Shown here: one piece after another, positions 58,301 through 64,000 of the stretch | Numbering within the stretch: position 1 is the first letter of the stretch | Layout of the letters: the number at the start of each line of letters is the position of its first letter | Assembly: GCA_009746045.1 (NCBI GenBank) | Contig: RPFO01000059.1 | Location: 292,501-356,500 of the forward strand | Source of the DNA: Mesostigma viride | Taxonomy: Eukaryota; Streptophyta; Mesostigmatophyceae; Mesostigmatales; Mesostigmataceae | DNA: 64,000 nucleotides | Reading direction: 5' to 3' | The notes under the pieces: generated by a model | The model's input: only the letters and a program-made list of their open reading frames with translations | Told to the model about the DNA's origin: nothing | Database searches by the model: none | Translations under genes and position numbers: made by a program

Positions 58301-61300
58301 CCCGTTCCCCACCACCACTCATCCCCCGTTCCCCACCACCACTCATCCCCCGTTCCCCACCACCACTCATCCCCCGTTCCCCACCACCACTCATCCCCCG
58401 TTCCCCACCACCACTCATCCCCCGTTCCCCACCACCACTCATCCCCCGTTCCCCACCACCACTCATCCCCCGTTCCCCACCACCACTCATCCCCCGTTCC
58501 CCACCACCACTCATCCCCCGTTCCCCACCACCACTCATCCCCCGTTCCCCACCACCACTCATCCCCCGTTCCCCACCACCACTCATCCCCCGTTCCCCAC
58601 CACCACTCATCCCCCGTTCCCCACCACCACTCATCCCCCGTTCCCCACCACCACTCATCCCCCGTTCCCCACCACCACTCATCCCCCGTTCCCCACCACC
58701 ACTCATCCCCCGTTCCCCACCACCACTCATCCCCCGTTCCCCACCACCACTCATCCCCCGTTCCCCACCACCACTCATCCCCCGTTCCCCACCACCACTC
58801 ATCCCCCGTTCCCCACCACCACTCATCCCCCGTTCCCCACCACCACTCATCCCCCGTTCCCCACCACTCATCCCCCGTTCCCCACCACCACTCATCCCCC
58901 GTTCCCCACCACCGCTCATCCCCCGTTCCCCACCACACTCATCCCCCGTTCCCCACCACTCATCCCCCGTTCCCCACCACCACTCATCCCCCGTTCCCCA
59001 CCACTCATCCCCCGTTCCCCACCACCACTCATCCCCCGTTCCCCACCACCACTCATCCCCCGTTCCCCACCACTCATCCCCCGTTCCCCACCACCACTCA
59101 TCCCCCGTTCCCCACCACTCATCCCCCGTTCCCCACCACCACTCATCCCCCGTTCCCCACCACCACTCATCCCCCGTTCCCCACCACCACTCATCCCCCG
59201 TTCCCCACCACCACTCATCCCCCGTTCCCCACCACCACTCATCCCCCGTTCCCCACCACCACTCATCCCCCGTTCCCCACCACCACTCATCCCCCGTTCC
59301 CCACCACCACTCATCCCCCGTTCCCCACCACCACTCATCCCCCGTTCCCCACCACCACTCATCCCCCGTTCCCCACCACCACTCATCCCCCGTTCCCCAC
59401 CACCACTCATCCCCCGTTCCCCACCACCGCTCATCCCCCGTTCCCCACCACCACTCATCCCCCGTTCCCCACCACTCATCCCCCGTTCCCCACCACCACT
59501 CATCCCCCGTTCCCCACCACCACTCATCCCCCGTTCCCCACCACCACTCATCCCCCGTTCCCCACCACCACTCATCCCCCGTTCCCCACCACCGCTCATC
59601 CCCCGTTCCCCACCACCACTCATCCCCCGTTCCCCACCACCACTCATCCCCCGTTCCCCACCACCACTCATCCCCCGTTCCCCACCACTCATCCCCCGTT
59701 CCCCACCACCACTCATCCCCCGTTCCCCACCACTCATCCCCCGTTCCCCACCACCACTCATCCCCCGTTCCCCACCACCACTCATCCCCCGTTCCCCACC
59801 ACCACTCATCCCCCGTTCCCCACCACCACTCATCCCCCGTTCCCCACCACCGCTCATCCCCCGTTCCCCACCACCACTCATCCCCCGTTCCCCACCACCA
59901 CTCATCCCCCGTTCCCCACCACCACTCATCCCCCGTTCCCCACCACCACTCATCCCCCGTTCCCCACCACCACTCATCCCCCGTTCCCCACCACCACTCA
60001 TCCCCCGTTCCCCACCACCACTCATCCCCCGTTCCCCACCACCACTCATCCCCCGTTCCCCACCACCACTCATCCCCCGTTCCCCACCACCACTCATCCC
60101 CCGTTCCCCACCACCACTCATCCCCCGTTCCCCACCACCGCTCATCCCCCGTTCCCCACCACCACTCATCCCCCGTTCCCCACCACCACTCATCCCCCGT
60201 TCCCCACCACCACTCATCCCCCGTTCCCCACCACCACTCATCCCCCGTTCCCCACCACCACTCATCCCCCGTTCCCCACCACCACTCATCCCCCGTTCCC
60301 CACCACCACTCATCCCCCGTTCCCCACCACCACTCATCCCCCGTTCCCCACCACCACTCATCCCCCGTTCCCCACCACCACTCATCCCCCGTTCCCCACC
60401 ACCACTCATCCCCCGTTCCCCACCACCACTCATCCCCCGTTCCCCACCACCACTCATCCCCCGTTCCCCACCACTCATCCCCCGTTCCCCACCACCACTC
60501 ATCCCCCGTTCCCCACCACCACTCATCCCCCGTTCCCCACCACCACTCATCCCCCGTTCCCCACCACCACTCATCCCCCGTTCCCCACCACCACTCATCC
60601 CCCGTTCCCCACCACCACTCATCCCCCGTTCCCCACCACCACTCATCCCCCGTTCCCCACCACCACTCATCCCCCGTTCCCCACCACCACTCATCCCCCG
60701 TTCCCCACCACCACTCATCCCCCGTTCCCCACCACCACTCATCCCCCGTTCCCCACCACCACTCATCCCCCGTTCCCCACCACCACTCATCCCCCGTTCC
60801 CCACCACCACTCATCCCCCGTTCCCCACCACCACTCATCCCCCGTTCCCCACCACCACTCATCCCCCGTTCCCCACCACCACTCATCCCCCGTTCCCCAC
60901 CACCACTCATCCCCCGTTCCCCACCACCACTCATCCCCCGTTCCCCACCACCACTCATCCCCCGTTCCCCACCACCACTCATCCCCCGTTCCCCACCACC
61001 ACTCATCCCCCGTTCCCCACCACCACTCATCCCCCGTTCCCCACCACCACTCATCCCCCGTTCCCCACCACCACTCATCCCCCGTTCCCCACCACCACTC
61101 ATCCCCGTTCCCCACCACCGCTCATCCCCCGTTCCCCACCACCACTCATCCCCCGTTCCCCACCACCGCTCATCCCCGTTCCCCACCACCACTCATCCCC
61201 CGTTCCCCACCACCACTCATCCCCCGTTCCCCACCACCACTCATCCCCCGTTCCCCACCACCACTCATCCCCCGTTCCCCACCACCACTCATCCCCCGTT

Positions 61301-64000
61301 CCCCACCACCACTCATCCCCCGTTCCCCACCACCACTCATCCCCCGTTCCCCACCACCACTCATCCCCCGTTCCCCACCACCACTCATCCCCCGTTCCCC
61401 ACCACCACTCATCCCCCGTTCCCCACCACCGCTCATCCCCCGTTCCCCACCACCACTCATCCCCCGTTCCCCACCACCGCTCATCCCCCGTTCACCACCA
61501 CCACTCATCCCCTGTTCCCCACCACCACTCATCCCCCGTTCCCCACCACCACTCATCCCCCGTTCCCCACCACCACTCATCCCCCGTTCCCCACCACCAC
61601 TCATCCCCCGTTCCCCACCACCACTCATCCCCCGTTCCCCACCACCGCTCATCCCCCGTTCCCCACCACCACTCATCCCCCGTTCCCCACCACCACTCAT
61701 CCCCCGTTCCCCACCACCACTCATCCCCCGTTCCCCACCACCGCTCATCACCCGTTCCCCACCACTCATCCCCCGTTCCCCACCACCGCTCATCCCCCGT
61801 TCCCCACCAACACGGCTGCCTCTTCACTCACCAGCATGGCGGGCGAGGAGTTGTACATGGCCAGAGATGGGACGATGCAGCGCAGGTCACGCGGGCGCAG
61901 GCCTGGGGCAGGTGATGTGGGGCAGCAGCCACCAGTCATTAGAGGCACAGTGTGCAGAGGGGTCAGGCCATGCATGGAAGCTTTGGCTCTGCTGCCTGCC
62001 AACAGAGGCATACACATTTCAGTCACCTCTCAATGGCATTTTCTTTCAATGACAGGACATGCCATGAACAAAGTCAATGGCAGGAGAAGGCACATTTACA
62101 AAGCGCCATCAGATTCTGTTCAATCTCATCCAACACTCATGAATCAAGGTTCATGCACCGAGGCTCTTAAACCCAGATTCATGAGCTAACGTTCTGAAAC
62201 AAAGGGAAGGATGAATCAAGACCGTTACATCAACACTCTAGAATCGAGGCTTATTGACCAAGGCTCATGGATCGAGGCTGTGACAATCCCCGCGTGGGGT
62301 GAAGCCGCAACTGTGGAAGCCTGCGGCATGTTATCGTGCTCTGCGGTTGGCCATGCTGATGTCACCGTGGCATACACCATCAATGTCACAGGAACAACAT
62401 ACACCGTTACAGCGGCCCATTCAATAAAATTTAATAGAAATGCAGCTCATGCAGAGCCGATGTGCCTACGGAAGGAACCTTTGCAGCATAAAAAAAAAAA
62501 AAATGAAGTGGCAGGGAAGAATTGAAAGGCAGCGATTCAACCACGCAGCAGACATTGGTTAATAATTGCTACCGCCCCATGCGATGGCAAGGCCTGCGTG
62601 CCGCCAAGCGGCGAAAAATCACCTGTGGTGCGGAGCAACCCCCGCCGCTGCACCCGCTGCGATGACATGGAGCCCGTCGCGTCCATCACTAGCACCTGCC
62701 ACGCGTGACCGCCGCAGGCACATGAGGCCGCCGCAGGAGCAGACAAGCACAGCCATGCACAAACCGGCATATACCAGCACGAGCAACCGCAACCAAGCGC
62801 AACAAACATAAATAACAATGGACAAGAAGAAAAAGGGCATCAACAAGCATAAGCATTCCTACACAAGCACACATACGCATCAGCAAGTAGGGATACCGTG
62901 GCTGCGGTACGGCAGATGCCTGTGTGGTTGAGCTTTGGCGAGCAACATGCCCACAAGGCAGCGCGGGGTGATGCACATAATCCCTTCACGCCATGGGACA
63001 AGCTGCTCATCTCATCATCCTTCCTCGCCCGCTTGGTTGCATGCACTTGATCAGTTGAGATACCCACGACATACCCACTACTGGCACACGGTGGACCACG
63101 ACAATTACCCACTACTGGCACACGGTGGACCACGACAATTACCCACTACTGGCACACGGTGGACCACGACACTTACCCACTACTGGCACACGGTGGACCA
63201 CGACGATTACCCACAACTGGCACACGGTGGACCACGACAATTACCCACTACTGGCACACGGTGGACGCCGCGACTGTCAGTTTGATGAAAACCCACTGCA
63301 CGCGGGGGATGCTGAGAATGCCACATCAGAGGGCCTGGAGACCATGTGCTGGGATGCAAGTTATAAAATCATAGGCTGATACAGATACTGCTCGCCGCTG
63401 TCAACTTTGCGGACTTCTTAAAAGTAAGTCTGGTGGCCCATGGGGCCATGCCCCGCATGACCCCGATCCCAACACCTTGGCGCGATGCACCGTCCAACAC
63501 AGGCCAAATTGTCTCATTGATAACGAGAGAGCATTGAGGTTTATGAGTGTGCATCAGTTGTCATTTCCGATTTGTAAGTGTCCTCCACTTTGCACTCCAT
63601 TCCAACCCCCGGACTGCAATACAACTGACATTTCACATTTCTGGGAATGGGGGCAGCAAGGATCACGACCTCCACCTGTATTATGGCGCATTATTGCTCT
63701 TTGCCTCAATACCAATCACACGGAATGATGGGCAAGGGTGGAGTGGGGCAATTCAGGCAGATGAGCATACCTCATAATACGGCCCTAGCGTGCCTTGGCC
63801 TAATCCGACTTCTCGGTCCCCGGTCCCGGTATAAGAATGTGCGAAGCGGTTGTTTGGAGTCACAATGGTGCCTTCCAGCTTCCGCAAAACCCCTTCACCC
63901 TGCCGGCGGTCCTCATCCTCCACGCCTTGGGGTGTGGAATCCGAGGAGTCACTTTCGCCCTGATCACTTTCCTGCTTACTCTGCTCCGTTTCCGCCATGT
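31295..64000 (-). CDS. MRS2: MRS2/CorA-type Mg2+ channel, plastid MRS2-11-like; 11 exons, 5' partial
   Basis: Exons (minus strand): >64,000-63,771; 62,695-62,623; 61,902-61,832; 44,194-44,109; 42,958-42,850; 42,391-42,323; 41,414-41,319; 34,605-34,283; 33,371-33,289; 32,708-32,665; 31,390-31,295. Every junction is GT-AG and all phases agree; exons 2-11 give 349 residues plus stop. Landmarks: LRPRDLRCIVPSLAMYNSS, KNVLVLSFAGVRALVCEDS, FEFEVVEAALIAATSEIDKE, LEELRSSKQKL, EEEIENLLEYY, SSRRYEVNRLELVLS, first membrane helix ending in GIFGMN, then second helix AFWYTTIGIVVGAFVLF and basic tail KKRRIL. The GMN motif defines the CorA/MRS2/ALR1 family, pentameric Mg2+ channels. The RPRDLR, SSRR and AFW..T signatures and the LKKRRIL end resemble Arabidopsis MRS2-11/MGT10, a chloroplast protein. 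The N-terminus, including any transit peptide, is outside the window. Introns 3 and 7 carry giant satellites. Confidence 0.93.
31391..32664 (-). other. MRS2 intron 10
   Basis: 1,274 nt without coding signal or tandem array. Confidence 0.65.
32665..32708 (-). CDS. MRS2: MRS2 exon 10 (GMN motif)
   Basis: 44-nt micro-exon encoding IFGMNMTSRLETHT. GMN is the family-defining selectivity loop. Acceptor GCACAG, donor GTAGGT. Intron 9 (33,288-32,709) holds nothing recognisable. Confidence 0.92.
33289..33371 (-). CDS. MRS2: MRS2 exon 9 (first membrane helix)
   Basis: Encodes SRRYEVNRLELVLSVATFAV and GIGAMVAG; 83 nt. The hydrophobic stretch is the pore-lining helix leading to the GMN motif in exon 10. 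Donor GTGACG. Confidence 0.93.
33491..33652. repeat. 10-bp minisatellite in intron 8
   Basis: About 16 perfect copies of CAAGGAGGGG, with degenerate copies from about 33,414. The proline-rich or glycine-rich frames through it are artefacts. Confidence 0.95.
34283..34605 (-). CDS. MRS2: MRS2 exon 8
   Basis: 323 nt, the longest exon. Encodes VEVASRADSLRQMLLEVLEE, an acidic EEEDIQRM stretch, a Gly/Ala-rich loop (SHLRGSGAGATGEA), then EEEIENLLEYYMARFVSIHV and LLAEARDMESSISVSL. This is the long stalk helix of CorA/MRS2 channels. Confidence 0.93.
34606..35102 (-). other. Intron 7, acceptor-proximal part
   Basis: About 500 nt of unique sequence with an uninterrupted G-run (about 34,619-34,635) just upstream of exon 8 on the plus strand, i.e. 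a C-run upstream of the acceptor in the transcript. Confidence 0.65.
35103..40658. repeat. 32-bp satellite in MRS2 intron 7
   Basis: About 174 units of 32 bp starting GATGAGAC and containing CCAGCCAAC. Four positions are each two-state: CAACC/CGACC, ACATGG/ACGTGG, GGTTAC/GGCTAC and CGGGG/CGAGG; nearly all variation is at these sites. Some units are 31 bp by loss of one G. A 15-unit (480-bp) block at 35,648-36,121 is repeated in the same variant order at 36,128-36,600, a higher-order repeat. Confidence 0.97.
40659..41010 (-). other. Intron 7 spacer between the two arrays
   Basis: Unique sequence with a run of A (about 40,840); nothing else recognised. Confidence 0.6.
41011..41241. repeat. (GGGT)n microsatellite and G-rich run in intron 7
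   Basis: About 35 copies of GGGT (41,011-41,151, one interruption near 41,064), then a G-rich degenerate tail to 41,241. The intron transcript carries the CCCA strand. Confidence 0.95.
41319..41414 (-). CDS. MRS2: MRS2 exon 7
   Basis: Encodes VKHLLTQAVPKRLTPGYLEE and LRSSKQKLVGLL; 96 nt, phase 0. It starts the long helical region leading to the pore helix. Confidence 0.92.
41415..42322 (-). other. MRS2 intron 6
   Basis: 908 nt with no coding signal, array or RNA gene that I can support. Intron 5 (42,392-42,849) is likewise featureless. Confidence 0.65.
42323..42391 (-). CDS. MRS2: MRS2 exon 6
   Basis: Encodes VVEAALIAATSEIDKELGSI and GPQ; 69 nt, phase 0 at both ends, donor GTAAGA. Confidence 0.92.
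42850..42958 (-). CDS. MRS2: MRS2 exon 5
   Basis: Encodes AASQVMMDVLINRMGQRGG, then LQHTVDQNAVQGVFEFE; 109 nt. The closing FEFE joins VVEAAL of exon 6 to give the PFEF-x-x-(L/V)E-type element conserved in MRS2 proteins. Confidence 0.9.
42959..44108 (-). other. MRS2 intron 4
   Basis: 1,150 nt. No exon or RNA gene is recognised. A short G-run (42,975-42,984) is near the acceptor side. Confidence 0.65.
44109..44194 (-). CDS. MRS2: MRS2 exon 4
   Basis: Encodes VRKNVLVLSFAGVRALVCED and SLLMFDPN; 86 nt, ending with two bases of a Ser codon before donor GTGAGA. This is the beta-strand region of the MRS2 cytosolic/stromal domain. Confidence 0.92.
44195..45093 (-). other. MRS2 intron 3, acceptor-proximal part
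   Basis: About 900 nt of unique sequence between the satellite and exon 4. No coding signal or RNA gene is seen. A degenerate satellite-like unit (CCGTTCCCCCACCACCATG, about 45,067) marks the edge. Confidence 0.7.
45094..61808. repeat. Giant 24-bp satellite in MRS2 intron 3
   Basis: About 16.7 kb, roughly 700 units of 24 bp. The plus-strand unit contains CATCCCCCGTTCCCCACCAC; the transcribed (minus) strand is G-rich with runs of 2, 2, 4 and 5 G. Variants: 21-bp units lacking one ACC, an A-to-G change giving CCACCGCTC, and rare 1-2 base deletions (near 47,551, 48,416, 52,611, 57,694, 58,934, 61,104 and 61,174). Units are nearly uniform from 45,094 to about 57,690 and become mixed from there to 61,808. 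Five of six frames are open because 24 is divisible by 3, which creates spurious ORFs of up to several thousand codons. Confidence 0.97.
61832..61902 (-). CDS. MRS2: MRS2 exon 3
   Basis: Encodes LRPRDLRCIVPSLAMYNSS and PAML. 71 nt, completes the Gly codon from exon 2 and ends in phase 0 at the donor GTGAGT. The 24-bp satellite begins 23 nt further into the intron. Confidence 0.92.
61903..62622 (-). other. MRS2 intron 2
   Basis: 720 nt without coding signal. Between about 62,130 and 62,280 there are loose repeats of ATGAATCAAGGTTCATG / GGATCGAGGCT type. A short A-run (62,491-62,503) is present. Confidence 0.7.
62623..62695 (-). CDS. MRS2: MRS2 exon 2
   Basis: Encodes VLVMDATGSMSSQRVQRRG and LLRTT. 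73 nt, starts in phase 0 and ends after the first base of a Gly codon. Donor GTGATT, acceptor GGCAG. Confidence 0.9.
63062..63277. repeat. 34-bp minisatellite in MRS2 intron 1
   Basis: About six copies of a 34-bp unit containing ACCCACTACTGGCACACGG and TGGACCACGAC. Intron 1 spans 63,770-62,696; the rest of it shows no gene. Confidence 0.9.
63500..63520 (-). repeat. TATCAATGAGACAAT motif in intron 1
   Basis: Read on the minus strand, TATCAATGAGACAATTT lies near 63,503-63,519. It matches the terminal motif of the dispersed repeat seen at 6,915, 8,208 and 31,271, with a T in place of G at one position. Confidence 0.45.
63771..64000 (-). CDS. MRS2: MRS2 exon 1 (5' partial)
   Basis: Acidic/Ser-rich start (SKQESDQGESDSSDSTPQG) then a more ordered GVLRKLEGTIVTPNN and ending TLGPYYE before the donor GTATGC. 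An in-frame ATG is at 63,996-63,998, but the residues after it do not look like a transit peptide, so the true start may be further upstream. Confidence 0.8.

Noticed and set aside
44783-61915. 5,710-codon plus-strand ORF, and minus-strand ORFs of up to 3,798 codons, over the same interval
   Set aside because: They are products of a 24-bp tandem repeat whose unit is divisible by three and lacks stops in five frames. The interval is an intron of the minus-strand MRS2 gene, and the ORFs drift between frames at every 1-2 base deletion.

Overview
The window is nuclear DNA of a eukaryote, most likely a repeat-rich green alga. The evidence is one intron-rich gene with GT-AG introns whose protein looks like the plant/algal plastid-type MRS2 magnesium channel, beside a crowd of eukaryotic transposons (non-LTR, Ty1/copia-like, hAT-, CACTA- and piggyBac-like). 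The genus cannot be told from the sequence; a chlorophyte is an inference.

Bases 1-31,290 are a transposon graveyard with no host gene that I can recognise. From left to right: a 1.1 kb element with a perfect 21-bp inverted terminal repeat (2,090-3,196); a TTAA-bounded piggyBac-like element inserted in another copy of its own family (3,197-5,990); a restriction-like endonuclease fragment of a non-LTR retrotransposon (6,351-6,728); a long-inverted-repeat element carrying two later insertions (6,915-8,223); a retroposed dimer of an element that encodes only an L1-like ORF1 protein (8,318-11,159); two more TTAA-bounded copies (11,382-12,731 and 13,500-14,695) with an RT fragment between them; a tandem pair of Ty1/copia-like retrotransposons sharing an LTR (14,830-26,803); and a minus-strand ORF1-only element (26,990-30,996) that was later hit by a CACTA-like and a hAT-like element.

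Bases 31,295-64,000 are one minus-strand gene whose 5' end lies beyond the right edge. I could build eleven exons with matching phases throughout, giving about 425 residues of an MRS2/CorA-type Mg2+ channel with the GMN motif and two C-terminal membrane segments. Only about 1.3 kb of 32.7 kb is coding. The introns are filled with tandem repeats: a 24-bp satellite of about 16.7 kb (about 700 units) fills intron 3 and starts 23 nt after its splice donor; a 32-bp satellite of about 5.55 kb (about 174 units) lies in intron 7 together with a GGGT microsatellite; smaller arrays sit in introns 1 and 8. The very long ORFs across the satellites are artefacts of repeat units divisible by three.

The observations I rate highest are the apparent integrase-protease-RT-RNase H domain order of the copia-like element, the ORF1-only retroelement that shares its 3' end with an RT-encoding LINE, and the satellite-swollen introns of the magnesium channel gene.
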